NCBI GenBank assembly: GCA_018296165.2
Contig: JACKQL020000059.1
Location: 186,001 to 250,000, forward strand
Direction of reading: 5' to 3'
From: Termitomyces sp. T153
Taxonomy: Eukaryota > Basidiomycota > Agaricomycetes > Agaricales > Lyophyllaceae
DNA length: 64,000 nt
The position numbers were made by a program, and so were the translations under genes. The notes beneath the pieces are model-generated. The model was not told the DNA's origin, ran no database searches, and saw only the letters and a list, made by a program, of their open reading frames with translations. Below are positions 1 through 9,986 of this stretch, piece after piece. Position 1 is the first letter of the stretch, and each line of letters opens with the position of its first letter.

Positions 1-32
1 CCCTAGCCTACTGACTCTGACTCCCCATAAGA

Positions 33-418
33 ATGTGCCAGCTCCATCCAGTGTTCAACATGGTCAAGTTATCTCTGGCCCTGAAGGACCCTATTCCAGG
101 GCAATGTCTACCACCCCTGCCACCTCTGGTGGTGGTTAACAACAGCAAGGAGTACAAGGTGGAGGGGATCCTGGATAGTTGTCTATTCCAGCAACAGTTA
201 CAATACAAGGTGAAGTGGAGGGGTTACAGAATTGAGGATATCTCCTGGGAACCATGAGAAAATGTGCACACCCTGGGGCTTATCAGAGAGTTTCATCAGA
301 AGCATCCAGATGCACCATGTGCCATCCATGTAATCTATCCTATCTCACTGGTGGACCAAGCAATCCAGAACTTTTTCTACCCCACACATCAAGATGCTGC
401 ACACTAGAGAGGGGGTGA
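33..418 (+). pseudogene. Integrase C-terminus with chromodomain, broken
   Basis: The frame carries the linker motif LHPVFNMVKL, typical of chromovirus integrase tails, and then a chromodomain core (EYKVEGILDS, YKVKWRGY, SWEP). An in-frame TGA follows SWEP at about 255. Reading on gives the usual chromodomain end, with REFHQKHPDAP near 290. In chromoviruses this domain guides integration towards marked chromatin. The copy is dead as read because of the stop. Its closest relative in the window is the minus-strand element at 56415-61170. Confidence 0.8.
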
Positions 419-766
419 TGTCAGGGGAATTTCATTTCCAACCTCTGCAGCTTGTTCCAGTGCCTCTGCAGCTTGCTCAATGTCTCCAGAGATCTCCAGA
501 GACTCACAGGACTTTCTGTATTACCTCATCAATCACTTCCCTAGGGTTAGGAGTAGCTCTGGTTTTCTGTATAGCTGTTCCCATGCCTCTGCTACCTGCT
601 GATGTGCTGCACCAAGCAGCAGGGATCCTTAGACTTGTTCTCTTTGGATTCCCCTCTGCTAGGTGATTAGTTACTGTTGTATTGTTGTTTACTTGCTAAT
701 ATACTTTGGATTCCCCTCTGCTAGCTGCATGACTCTGAGCTGCCACTCCCAGAGGTTGCCCTTACA
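419..766 (+). repeat. 3' LTR of the truncated gypsy element
   Basis: The LTR begins TGTCAGGGGA and ends GCCCTTACA. The same termini bound the minus-strand LTRs at 56415-56692 and 34837-35277. A purine-rich tract (GAGAGGGGG) precedes it, as expected for second-strand priming. The right junction (766/767) lies in a coding exon of the next gene. Confidence 0.85.
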
Positions 767-1331
767 TCTATAAGCATTAGAGAGCACAAAAGGCTGTTCT
801 CTAGGCTCTGCAATCCCTAATGCAAGTAGTTTTCTTCTAACAAGACTGCAACTGACACCAAGAAAATGGGCAATACTAGAAATAGAGTGCACAGTATATG
901 CCCAGCATCAAAAGTCAGGATCAATAGTGATTTGAGGTCTTCCCCTATTTCCTGTTTCTGTTATATGGAGAAGTTGAGGATGCCCATAATGAGATTCTTC
1001 AATAGACTGCTGATATTGTTGTTGAACATCATTTTGCATGATAGCAAGATTCAGCTGAATCATGGATAATTCTTCAGGAAGGAAAATAGCATGATGCTAT
1101 CATGGCAAAAAAAAAGTGTTTAAGAGACAAGTGAGAAAGAAAAAAATCTAGTACCTCATTGATTAGAGCTGCATATTTCCAAAGATCATCCCCCAGCCTA
1201 TGTACTACAACTGAATCTGTTGAACTATTTATGGCATTTTGAATGGATGCCTGAAAGGTATGAAATCTAGATCAGAAGACATTCAAGAGATTTTGAGAAG
1301 GCTCCAAGGGCAATGAAGCAGAAGTGGACAT
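767..1331 (-). pseudogene. 5' part of an HTH-containing gene, cut off by the LTR
   Basis: Three exons can be followed on the minus strand: ATG at 1331 (MSTSASLPLEPSQNLLN), exon 2 at 1250-1155, and exon 3 from 1096 to the LTR. Introns are GT..AG. Exon 3 holds GRPQITIDP, then an HTH-like stretch (SISSIAHFLGVS ... VRRKLLALGIAEP). From memory this matches the N-terminus of a large basidiomycete family that carries an integrase-type catalytic core downstream. That core is absent here. There is one in-frame TGA (908-910), and the frame ends abruptly at the gypsy LTR. The family assignment is an inference; the exon reading and truncation are seen directly. Confidence 0.6.
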
Positions 1332-1785
1332 GAAGTTTCCTGTGAAAAATCACCTTATTTGCTCAGCAGTGACTCCTTTGGTTCATCAATAACACATTTT
1401 TACTTGTTTTTATTTGTATTTATTGTTCTTGAATGTTCCTGCACTTTTTGAGCCCCTCCACACTGCAAGGAAGTGAATAGACTTAAACTTGGAGAAAAGG
1501 TTGAAGCAGTTGGCCAATCAAAACCCCAAGAAAAAGCTAGGACAGATTTGTCTCAAATATTTCTCCACCTCCACACAGAAGCCAATAAACTTGGGACAAG
1601 GTCTAAGAAAAGTTGGTAATTGAAAGCTTTTGATAAATTTGTATTCTACCAAACTTATAGTAGACTCTAATAAACAGTGACTTTTCACTCAGACAATTGG
1701 ATGACCATGAGTAAAGAGTAAAGAGTAAAGACTTGATCAGGCAAATAAGATTAAATAAGTTCAAAAACCTTAAAGCCAATAAATA
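1332..1785. other. Non-coding stretch upstream of the HTH gene
   Basis: I see no convincing coding frame. It is AT-rich and ends in a GTAAAGA-type low-complexity tract (1708-1732) that recurs at 2520-2720. It may include the promoter of the minus-strand HTH gene fragment. Confidence 0.4.
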
Positions 1786-1789
1786 GAAA

Positions 1790-1995
1790 GCTCTGACAAA
1801 TGTCAGGCTATACTGTCCATTTATTATAACAACAGCCTGTACTTACAGCATAGTCATAATATAACCAGTGTTGTAACTACAGCATCACCAATTTTCAGTC
1901 AAATATTTCACCAATTGGGAGAATTGAACCTGTGACCACTATCCCAAAAACAACGATAGATACAACTATAACCAGTTAACCACAGAGTCTTATTT
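1790..1995 (-). repeat. Candidate tRNA-derived SINE, copy 1
   Basis: Read on the minus strand, an A-box-like sequence (TGGTTAACTGG, 1982-1972) is followed about 50 nt later by a B-box-like sequence (GGTTCAATTCT, 1930-1920), as in a tRNA-type pol III promoter. The body after the B box (GCTGTAGTTACAAC, GGTTATATTATGAC, GTACAGGCTG) resembles the body of the plus-strand copy at 2200-2445. The B box lacks the canonical CG (GGTTCAA for GGTTCGA), consistent with CpG decay. The boundaries are approximate. Confidence 0.5.
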
Positions 1996-2199
1996 ACAAT
2001 ACAAACTTGTTGTGATAAGGGGAGCAAGCTCCCCTTCAAAATATCCCTGGAACCCTAAGCATGTTAACAAAACCTTAACAGAACCTAACCAAACACTAAC
2101 TCCCTAACCGTAACTCTAACTGAGCTCTAACCAGGCTAACCATGTGCTCAACAGGCAGGCCTCATGGGTACATAGGCCTCAATGTGTTGAGATTATTAT
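1996..2199. repeat. CTAAC-rich spacer with a short perfect hairpin
   Basis: The spacer has a strong hairpin (GGGGAGCAAGCTCCCC, about 2019-2034), then many degenerate CTAAC/CCTAAC units (about 2050-2145) that resemble a decayed CCCTAA telomere-type repeat. No coding frame is seen. Confidence 0.35.
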
Positions 2200-2445
2200 T
2201 GAGCCTGTTGGTTCAATGGTTATATTGTGTCTTCCTTCCAATTATGTGCCTTAGTATCAAAGTTGTTGGTTCAATTCTCTTTGGTTGATTTCTTTTTGTC
2301 CGGTTCAACATTTTATGCTGTTGACAATTATCACACGTGATTGATGTAACAAGCAGCGCTGTAATTACAACTGTGGTTATATCAGGCTTATCCTGTCATG
2401 ACAGGGATTGTTATATCATCCTGCCAGCATCAGGTGCAAATGTAT
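2200..2445 (+). repeat. Candidate tRNA-derived SINE, copy 2 (inverted relative to copy 1)
   Basis: The A-box-like TGGTTCAATGG (2209-2219) and B-box-like GGTTCAATTCT (2268-2278) are followed by a tail similar to copy 1 (GCTGTAATTACAAC, TGGTTATATCAGGC, TCCTGTCATGACAGG). Two copies head to head, with a CTAAC-rich spacer of about 200 bp between them, make an imperfect palindrome. Pol III activity is inferred only from the boxes. Confidence 0.5.
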
Positions 2446-2499
2446 CATGTTGAACATTGCCAAGATAGCAGCAAGCCATACTGACCAGCTACTTTCTAC

Positions 2500-2725
2500 T
2501 TAGGCAATTGAAAGACATGAGTAAAGAGTAGAGAGTAAAGACTAGGTCAAGTAAATATAACCAAAGAAGATGAAATATCTATCCACAACTACTAAAGAGT
2601 AAAGCATAAGTATGCCTACTTAGGCGAGTAAAAAATGAAGTGTGAAATTATGTAGGCAAGTAAAGAGTAGAGAATTCAAATTACGTCAAAAGTAAGGACT
2701 CGAAAGTAAAGAGTTGATTTAATAC
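2500..2725. repeat. GTAAAGAG low-complexity repeat
   Basis: Multiple GAGTAAAGAGTA units occur here and once more at 1708-1732. The context at 2505-2560 and 1688-1750 is related in direct orientation (CAATTG ... CATGAGTAAAGAGTA ... AAAGACT), so the SINE pair is flanked by diverged direct repeats of about 60 bp. Confidence 0.5.
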
Positions 2726-2739
2726 TGAAGAATCATATC

Positions 2740-3474
2740 ATAACGAAGGATCTATGGTACGTTGAAGCAGTCATTCGGACTTGAGAGTGCAAATTCTAAT
2801 GCACCAAACATGCAAGCCGGCATCTTGACACCATCCGACGTCCTTTGATACCTACCTGAGGACTCGAACATTCAATCAATGCCGGACTTGTCGGGGATTC
2901 TCATAAGCCGATCCTCGTCCTAATGTGTGCGTACGTTTTGAAAATGAGGTTCATTGATTTGTCGAAATCGGCTCAAGATAACTCTGGCAAAATCTGGACA
3001 GCACTGAATTGAACTGGCATTTGAAGTGTTCAATGAAGAAAAAATCCAGATCTTTCTTGTGCTCAGATAGGAAGACCGAACCTTCCAGCATTCTCGCCGG
3101 ATTATCAAGATCTTCGCATGCTGGCAATGCTCAATACCGCCAAACAACACTTAAAATAACTTGGAAAGCTCAGAAAGGCTGTAGCCTGGTTTTTCTGGGT
3201 CACTACAAGGTTACTAATCTTTGCTATTTTCAATAACTCGTGGACGTTTGTTGGCTAGGCTTACTTTAGGACGGCGCTGACTTTGTGACGTCAAATTTTC
3301 ATTGACATTGACTCAATGACTTGAACCGTAACACTACGCCCGCAATGATATGACACAGCCTTTCAATTTTCACGGCCATATACACAGCCTCATGTCGGGT
3401 TATAAGTGAGTAAGAGACCGGTGAAACCACGAACGACATCCCACGTCCTCGCTTTTGTCACAAGTGGAACAATT
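2740..3474 (+). promoter_or_regulatory. Upstream region of ankyrin gene A
   Basis: This block matches the upstream region of copy D (30590-31322), including GATCTATGGTACGTTGA and ATTCAATCAATGCCGGAC. Copies B and C have a different far-upstream sequence but share everything from GTGTGCGTACGTTTT onwards. The conserved 3' half contains a short open frame starting ATGAGGTTCATTGATTTG in all copies. I could not splice it to the main gene, so it may be leader sequence or an upstream ORF. Confidence 0.45.
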
Positions 3475-5790
3475 ATGCCCAATTCCTCGAGATTCCTTGC
3501 TATCAAGATCTGGCAACAGTCAAGATTGAAAGTAGACTGGCTCGACAACTTGCTAATTACCGCTGGAGTAGTTCGCGATGCCAGTGACTTAATACCCTTC
3601 CCCTATTTGAAACTAGCTGCGGGAATCGTAGTCCAGGTGTTGGTGAAGATACAGGTGAAATCCAGGATTGGTGTCAAACCAAACTCTGAGCTAGTGCTCA
3701 CTACATGCTTCCACAGACTGTCCGCAGGCATGTCGATGACTTCAGGGATCTCTCGGAGAAACTTGTGAGAATTATCACGACTGTTCGAGATACTGTTCGT
3801 GAATGGCCTCAAGATCAAAGCCTGCCTGCCGACTTTGTCCATCGCTGTTCAAATTTTGTAAAGTACTTACCTAAATTCAATTCTAAAACATGGTCAATTG
3901 ACATCTCTTTTCTCAGTCAGCTGCTGACTCTGCAGACTGGAATCGATGAACTTGTCCGTCAAAATGGTTCTTGGACCCGCTTTTTAAGAACAGCAAAGAT
4001 CCTCGATGCAATCGCGCGGTATAGAGAACAGATTACTGACATGCGATCGGACTTTACAGTATGTTCATTTTTTACTTTTTCCTCCATACCACCTCTCAAT
4101 TACATAGCTTGAGGTTGTCATCCGCATATATATGAAGGGGGCGGACGGACAGCGACCCCGTCATTTGGTCCATTGCTTCTACATTCTTGATGCAACCAAC
4201 AAAATCCTCCATGTGCCGATGGATTGGTGTTCTAGCTTCAATGTATTGAATCTGTCCTATCAGGGCTAGGTACATCTAAAACTGATTCTGTCTATCTTTT
4301 TAAAAGGCCCTCGAGAACCTCATCAAATACAGGTTCCGCGAGCATTCTGGACATGAGGTGATCGAGAGAGGAGATTTTTCCTTGTCCCTCCAAAAAGCAG
4401 ATGAGAAATGGTGGTGGCTGTTTGAAGGAAATTCTGATGAATGGCTCCCCCTCATTAAGCCTGGCATTACCATTACCATGGATATCTACTTTGAAGACAA
4501 GCCATATGGAAGGCCCAACAATCCGATGTGTCCATCTTGTCACTATTCATGTGCAAAAGGCTCCTTTGGAGACTATATTGAGTGGTATTTGATGTTCCCA
4601 TGCATTTTATGGCATCCATTCTCACTTCTTGTTAGCCCCCAATGTGAAACAATATTCAAAAATTGGGCCTTTGATGTAGATGTACCATTGCATGTCAACC
4701 AAGACACAGATGAGGTGGCCACATCTGAGTCAGCCATACTCACAGGACCATTGGCCCCATCCAAGTGGCTAGGGACAAACTCAAGCAATCTCAGTGCACA
4801 GGGACTGCATGTGAATGACAACAATCCTCAAGATCCTCACCAATTTTTTCGCCGTTTTCAGGTTTGCTCACGAGGTAGTAAGATTCTCAATGTCATTCAT
4901 ACTGTATTTATATTATTTATCATGCTTCCAGTCTGTCATATACTACCTCCACTTCACTCTGCAGTATGGGAAAAGAATTCAGACACTGTCAGATATTTAT
5001 TAGGAGAGAATGCCAATGTGAATGCTGCTGAAGGTGAGGATGTATAGTCTCGAAACTTCTTGGCCTGACTTCCATAAACATGCAGATCACCAGGGAAAAA
5101 CTCCACTTCATATTGCAGCATTCCATGGACACTCAGACATTGCTGAACTTTTGTTGAATCACAATGCTGATGTGCATACTAGAAGTGAGGATGCACAGTC
5201 TTGAAAATTCTTGGCCTGACCTCCACACTTGTAGATCAGAAGAAAGAAACCCCACTTCATGTTGCAGCATGTTATGGAAAGCTGGACATTGTTGAACTTT
5301 TGTTAGATTACAATGCTGATGTGCATGCTAGAAGTGAGAATGCACAGTCTTGAAAATTCTTGGCCTAACTTCCACAAACATGCAGATAGCCTGGGAGAAA
5401 CCCCACTTCATTCTGCAGCAGTGTGTGGACACTTGGTCATTGTTGAACTTTTGTTGAATCACAATGCTGATGTGCATGCTAGAGGTGAGGATGGACAGTC
5501 TTGAAAAGTCTTGACCTGATTTCTACACTTACAGATAAGCGGGAGAAAACCCCACTTCACATTGCAGCATCGTGGGGAAACTCGGAGACCGTTAAGCTTT
5601 TGTTGGAACATAATGCTGATGTGCATGCTAGAAGTGAGGATGTACAATGATGAAAATTCTTGACCTGACTTACACACTTACAGACTGTAAGGGAGAAACC
5701 CCACTTGACTTGGCTACAAGGGGCAATGTGCGGCCCTCAAAAGAAGTTATTCGTTTTCTGTCGGGTTACATGAATGCTTCAGGATGGTAA
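3475..5790 (+). CDS. ULD / zinc-ribbon / ankyrin-repeat protein, copy A
   Basis: This is a multi-exon gene with GT..AG introns. Exon 1 (3475-3654) and the exon from 3717 encode an all-helical N-terminus ([19 protein letters not shown], later [11 protein letters not shown]) like that in front of basidiomycete NLR-type proteins. A ubiquitin-like domain follows ([13 protein letters not shown] ... [10 protein letters not shown], joined to [10 protein letters not shown] at 4307), then a CPSC ... CPQC zinc ribbon split by a 51-nt intron (4585-4635). Six ankyrin repeats follow: exons 4932-5033, 5086-5184, 5235-5333, 5386-5484, 5535-5633 and 5684-5790. The four internal ones are exactly 99 nt; all joins are phase 1. 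No NACHT or NB-ARC is present. The start is the first ATG in frame (MPNSS), conserved in B and C. I see no disabling change. The function is unknown; a scaffold or immune-type role is inferred from the domains. Confidence 0.75.
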
Positions 5791-6120
5791 GACTCGATAG
5801 TGGTGTCTTCTATTCTACATTGGATGAGCCTCTCATGCAGCTTTCCAACAGTTGAATCAAGGTGAAATTACATCCTTGCTCAGTCAAGACATCAACATTA
5901 TGGAACATTCAGTACTTCAATATGTACCTTCAGAGTTCAGAACAATCATGTACAGCTTTCATCCCTGCTATTTCCTCTAGTCTTGAGATAGGCAACATCA
6001 GTTCATCACAATACAATCCACGCGTCGACAGCGTATACCCTCTAGTCGACCCACCATTGGACCTTCTCAGAACACGATTTGCATCTATACATAGCCTCAC
6101 ATGAATGCACAATCTGTCCC
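5791..6120. other. Convergent intergenic region between ankyrin A and F-box A
   Basis: Related sequence follows the ankyrin gene in copies B (20872-21186) and C (26102-26456). A minus-strand frame (GLYCDELMLPISRLEEI, 6020-5960) is partly conserved in all three copies. It could be a 3' exon of the F-box gene or shared 3' UTR. I do not call it a gene. Confidence 0.35.
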
Positions 6121-6339
6121 TCCTACCACCTAACCCGCATCAACTGACCCGCGCGCCACACTCTCAAGCGGTTCGTCATATCTGGATACATAATATCATC
6201 TTTCAACACTCCAACCAATCTCCCTGTCTCACTGTCAGCAACTCGCCATTCCTGCCCGTACACCACGCAACGTATGTCACCCTGGCCCGCACCACGCCAT
6301 ATTCTCAACAGCCCCTCATCCCTACTCATGCACCGACAC

Positions 6340-7486
6340 CACGCCACGCTCACCCTCCCCCAACTGACCTACCAATCTCCTTGCCACACTCTCAAGGTCC
6401 TCGTCCCTCGTCCTCGGGGTAGACACGATCGTCCGTCGGGAGGTGGAGTCGGCAAGTATGAGACTCGCGCTGCGTGGAGTGAGGGTGATTGTGAGGTTTG
6501 ACATGGGTATTGAGGTGGTATTGGATTGGGGTTCTGGATGTGGTGGGTGGGTTGAGAAAAGGCAGGGGGAAGACTAGGTGAAGGAGAAGTTGGGGAGGGG
6601 GGAACAGAGGCTTTTGCCGGGATTTGGAGAAAGAAAGGAAGAGGTTTGATACCAATTTTGTTGTCGTAGCTGGTGAAGATTTGTTTGCGGGGAGGATGAA
6701 TGTTGAGGTATCTGGAGAGTGGTAGCGGGAGAGGGAAGTTCAAGGGAGCGGAAGGGTGTGGTATGTTGAACCGGGAGGGAATAGACGAGGTTTTGATTCT
6801 GTGTCGGGTTCCTGGTGTGGTTGGGAGGGAACTGGAAGAAGAGACTAGTTTTGAAACTTGGAATAAATCTTAAAATAGCAGAATACATACCCAATATATC
6901 ATTTGACGTCCTCGCCTGCATACTTCCATGCTCCTCTAATAAACTTCCATACAAATTACCCCACTTTGCACTCCTACACCCTCACCTGATCCTCGAGCCT
7001 CGCGCAAGGCTGCGCATGATCAAACAAATCCTTATACGCTTCATCCCTCTCAAGATGAAGCTCTGAATCGTCTGCCCATACATCCTCACGTACTTTGAGC
7101 GCGATAAATTTATCGAGGATGACTGTCTTACGTTGTATCGTGCTTAGCGGAGACGTGTGCTGATGTTGATTTTGATTTGATGGAGGGATCGGTGCATACG
7201 GACTCGAATTCACCGTTTGGACTTGCGGCGCAGATAGTGGAAACAGATCACTTGTATACGGTGCCCTTACAAGTTGATCATATGCTGGAATATGCGTCGA
7301 GCGCAGAACGTGCATGCATGCTGCGTAAAACGTTCGGTCAACGAGACGCAAGATTGAGAGCCAGTAGAGAGTTTTGCGCTGACGAGCGAGTTTGGGGAGG
7401 TCTGGAAGGGATGATTGTGGGAAAGTGAGGTAGATTACGTGCAGAAGGATGTGGGGGGGCAAGGTGGATAGTGATGTGGGTATCAT
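6340..7486 (-). pseudogene. F-box-like gene copy A, interrupted by a retrotransposon
   Basis: The N-terminus has an F-box-like start (LSTLPPHILLHVIYLTFP), then RQRKTLYWLSI, RLVDRTFYAACMH, APYTSD and FIALKVREDVWAD ... DEAYKDLFDH. Later a Pro/Ser/Thr-rich part leads to a C-terminal block (LTITLTPRSASLILAD, DEDLESVARRLVGQL). F-box proteins recruit substrates to SCF ubiquitin ligases. In this copy the first five codons (ATGATCCTCGACATT) lie at 17397-17383, beyond the 9.9-kb element inserted at 7522. A missing base also gives a stop after RLEDQVRV. The next ATG (7486) would still give a protein with the F-box but without the first residues. Introns and the 3' end are uncertain. Confidence 0.65.
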
Positions 7487-7521
7487 TAGAAGAGAAGTAG
7501 GTGGAGGTGGGGCTTTAATGT

Positions 7522-8367
7522 TGATACGCCGGCCTCAGAACTGAGGTCCGACAAAGAGTACTTGAAAACGGAAATAAGGGATGTTTTCTACAATCAGACG
7601 GCTGAAAACTGTAAGCCGAACGTCGAAAACTGTAGACGTGAAAACATACCTTAGAAACCAAAAAGTACTACCCCCCTCGTAACACGAAAAAGACGACTAG
7701 CCCAAAGGAAATACGTCAGACTGACAAAGAGGCAAGTCTGTGGCAGTGCTCGGGCCGAGATGCTCGGATCACGATTCGAGATCAGCCATCAAAGCCGACG
7801 AAACTCTGCAATGAACTGCGAAACAAATTCCAAACGATTAAGCACCTACCGCAACGCGTATATTTTGAAAATTTCTACGCTACGCTGTCAAGTTCCGAAA
7901 GACAACCGAAAAACAATTAGAAGAGAAGGGGCGGGAAGAAAGGGATAAAATAAAAATCACGGATGGACGGAATGACACAAGAGAGATGACACGGAGACCG
8001 ATTATCGCAGCCCAAAACCACGCGGAACGCACTGGTCCGTGCACGAATAGCGAAGTATAAAAGGAACGGGAAAATAAGGAGAAAGGCAAGCAGACTACGT
8101 ACCACGGCTCGGAATTCCCCAGGGAGCGGAATTCTTAGGCTTAAGAGTTATTAGTGGCTTCGGGACCAGTAAATATACTATTGAGCCCATTCCTTAGTGC
8201 GAGACCGTCTCAACCTTGGAATAAAATCATTAAGAATATTAAAATACTTTTCTATTGAAAGTCTACTTGAGTTGGCGTGTAACTAAAAGCCTCCCAAACA
8301 AACTGTGAATAGAAAGTTTGATAAGTTGATCACATCATTGACGGCATCAAACCTACATTTCGCATCA
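7522..8367 (+). repeat. 5' LTR of the young element
   Basis: 846 bp, CpG-rich (about 50 CpG by eye count). It contains a TATA box (8056-8062). The small ORFs within it occur identically in the 3' LTR and are not genes. Confidence 0.95.
8056..8062 (+). promoter_or_regulatory. TATA box of the 5' LTR
   Basis: TATAAAA followed by GGAACGGG. It is the only good TATA box in the LTR and would place transcription start about 30 nt downstream (near 8086). Confidence 0.6.
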
Positions 8368-8369
8368 TC

Positions 8370-8386
8370 TGGAGCCCACCGCGAGG
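8370..8386 (+). other. Primer-binding site (tRNA type)
   Basis: TGGAGCCCACCGCGAGG lies 2 nt after the LTR end. It begins with TGG, as expected for pairing with a tRNA 3' CCA end. I did not assign the tRNA. Confidence 0.6.
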
Positions 8387-8685
8387 GGCTTTTGTTGCAC
8401 AAAAACTTACTTTTGGATTTCCTTGAGGAAGTCCAACCCTTGTGAAACATTAGTTTTGCACCACCTGGGTCTTGGCCCAAAACACCTGAAGTTATTGCAA
8501 CCAAGGTGAAAAACTCTGTTACATTAAGGAAAAGAGAAACTAGGACCAATAGCAGTGGTTCAAAGTCCTTTTTGCCTGACCCTGAAACCTTACTCAGAAA
8601 GAGAAAACTTCAGACTGAGAAAGTAATTTCAAGCTCACTCAAAGAACTGTGCCCTACTACTCAACCAGTTTCTACTGCCTCAATA

Positions 8686-9978
8686 ATGGAGCAAAATATC
8701 AGATACAAACTGCCACTGCCTGACAGCAGGGATGCACCTAAGTTTAAGCATACTGAGCCCTCTGAGGTTCGTCGCTTTTTGCAAAGGATGATCTCTCTGT
8801 TTGAGCATGCTGGGATCCATGGAGACAAAGAAAGGAAAAAGAGAATCTTGGAGTATGTGGATGCTCAGACTGAACAGGAATGGCTGGGCTTTGATTCCTT
8901 TGGAGATGACTATACTTGGTCTGCTTTTGAGAAAGAGATCAAGGAGTCTTATCCAGAAGCAGTGGATGACACAGGTAGTGTTGCAAACCTGGACAGAATC
9001 TGCAGAGAACATGCCAGACTTAGTAGGAATGACACTACAGAAATCCATTCTCTCATAAGAAAATTTAGAGCTGAGGCTAAGAAGTTGGCTAATGTCACTG
9101 GGAATGGGTCTCTGGTAGACAAATTCCTGGGGTGCTTTACACCAGCTTTTGGAGATGTGATTGAGGAGAGGTTGATCAGTAGATATGGCCACTACAAAGA
9201 CCCTGCTAGGAATAGGCACAAGGACAACAAATATGACCTATCAGAAGTGCTGACAGTAGTGGGGACCTTGATAGATGGTGCTACTGTAAGGAGCCCTAGA
9301 GAGGAAAGAGTAGAGAAAATGGAAACTAGTAGGGGAAACATTAAGGAGGAGGAAGTGGAGGAGAAAATGGCTCATCTCCAAGATACTGTGGTTACCATTG
9401 GGAAACAAATAGGGAGCATCCAGAGTACCATGCAAGCTTTGCAAGCTGGTCAGTTGGACATGCGCAATACCTTCTTAAATACCAAAGGGAACCAGGGTAT
9501 AAGGACAGAAGGGCCACCTACCTTTCCAACTTCTGGAAGAAGTGGAGTTACTTGCTTCTATTGTTGGCAAACTGGGCATAGAATCTCAGAGTGTGAAGTC
9601 ATCAAGGGAGATGTACAAAAAGGATGGATCATCCTACTGGAAGGGAGAGCCAGGCTACCTAATGGTGCTCCTTTACCTAGGGATCCTGCTGGTATATCTC
9701 CTCATGCTAGATTAGCACAAGTACATGATAAGCAGGTGAACATGTACTTTGGATGGCCAGAAGAGGACCCTCCAGAGACAGTCACTTACTCTACCTATGT
9801 GAACTCTGCTAGAGATACAAGGGATGACATGCTAGAGCGCCTTCAATATAAGGAGTCAGACCGCTTGGGAGACTTGGAGAAAGGTTTCAATAAAATGGCT
9901 GAGATGCTCAGTGTGTTGATCAACACCAGAAACACAGCCAGTCCTGAGGGACAGAAATCTGCCTCTAAGGATTTTTAA
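8686..9978 (+). CDS. gag: Gag polyprotein of the young element
   Basis: From the first ATG in frame this is 430 aa. The frame is open upstream to about 8446 but has no ATG there. The N-terminal two thirds look like a retrotransposon capsid (EVRRFLQRMISLFEHAGIH, HARLSRNDTTEIHSLIRKF). A CCHC zinc knuckle CFYCWQTGHRISEC sits at 9553-9594 (residues 290-303). Gag packages the element RNA into virus-like particles. The frame ends in TTT TAA at 9976-9978. The next ORF lies in the -1 frame and overlaps by a few nucleotides when read without its ATG. Confidence 0.9.
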   Translation: MEQNIRYKLPLPDSRDAPKFKHTEPSEVRRFLQRMISLFEHAGIHGDKERKKRILEYVDAQTEQEWLGFDSFGDDYTWSAFEKEIKESYPEAVDDTGSVANLDRICREHARLSRNDTTEIHSLIRKFRAEAKKLANVTGNGSLVDKFLGCFTPAFGDVIEERLISRYGHYKDPARNRHKDNKYDLSEVLTVVGTLIDGATVRSPREERVEKMETSRGNIKEEEVEEKMAHLQDTVVTIGKQIGSIQSTMQALQAGQLDMRNTFLNTKGNQGIRTEGPPTFPTSGRSGVTCFYCWQTGHRISECEVIKGDVQKGWIILLEGRARLPNGAPLPRDPAGISPHARLAQVHDKQVNMYFGWPEEDPPETVTYSTYVNSARDTRDDMLERLQYKESDRLGDLEKGFNKMAEMLSVLINTRNTASPEGQKSASKDF

Positions 9979-9986
9979 ATAACTCA

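Larger units (their letters stand above)
1..766 (+). mobile_element. 3' end of a chromodomain Ty3/gypsy retrotransposon
   Basis: This is the tail of an element whose 5' part lies outside the window. It consists of the integrase C-terminus with a chromodomain, a purine-rich tract just before 419, and a 348-bp LTR. The same family recurs on the minus strand at 56415-61170 and, as a 5' LTR plus gag, at 33690-35277. The protein tails and LTR ends (TGTCAGGGGA ... GCCCTTACA) can be aligned by eye. The 3' flank interrupts a minus-strand coding exon. A target duplication cannot be tested because the 5' flank is outside the window. Confidence 0.85.

Noticed and set aside
2943..3008. Short frame MRFIDLSKS ... 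before each ankyrin gene, as a first exon
   Set aside because: Conserved in all copies but no GT donor follows in a usable phase; left as possible leader or upstream ORF.
2920..3150. Minus-strand 76-codon frame, also at 22992-23198
   Set aside because: Frame is not kept through indels between copies; likely complement of leader sequence.
4932..5790. Ankyrin region as a simple coding minisatellite
   Set aside because: Half of each unit is an intron with stops and splice signals, so it is an exon-intron module.
7760..8105. Small ORFs in the young LTR (62-69 codons, duplicated at 16775-17120)
   Set aside because: Identical simply because the LTRs are identical; they overlap the promoter and have no start context or domain.
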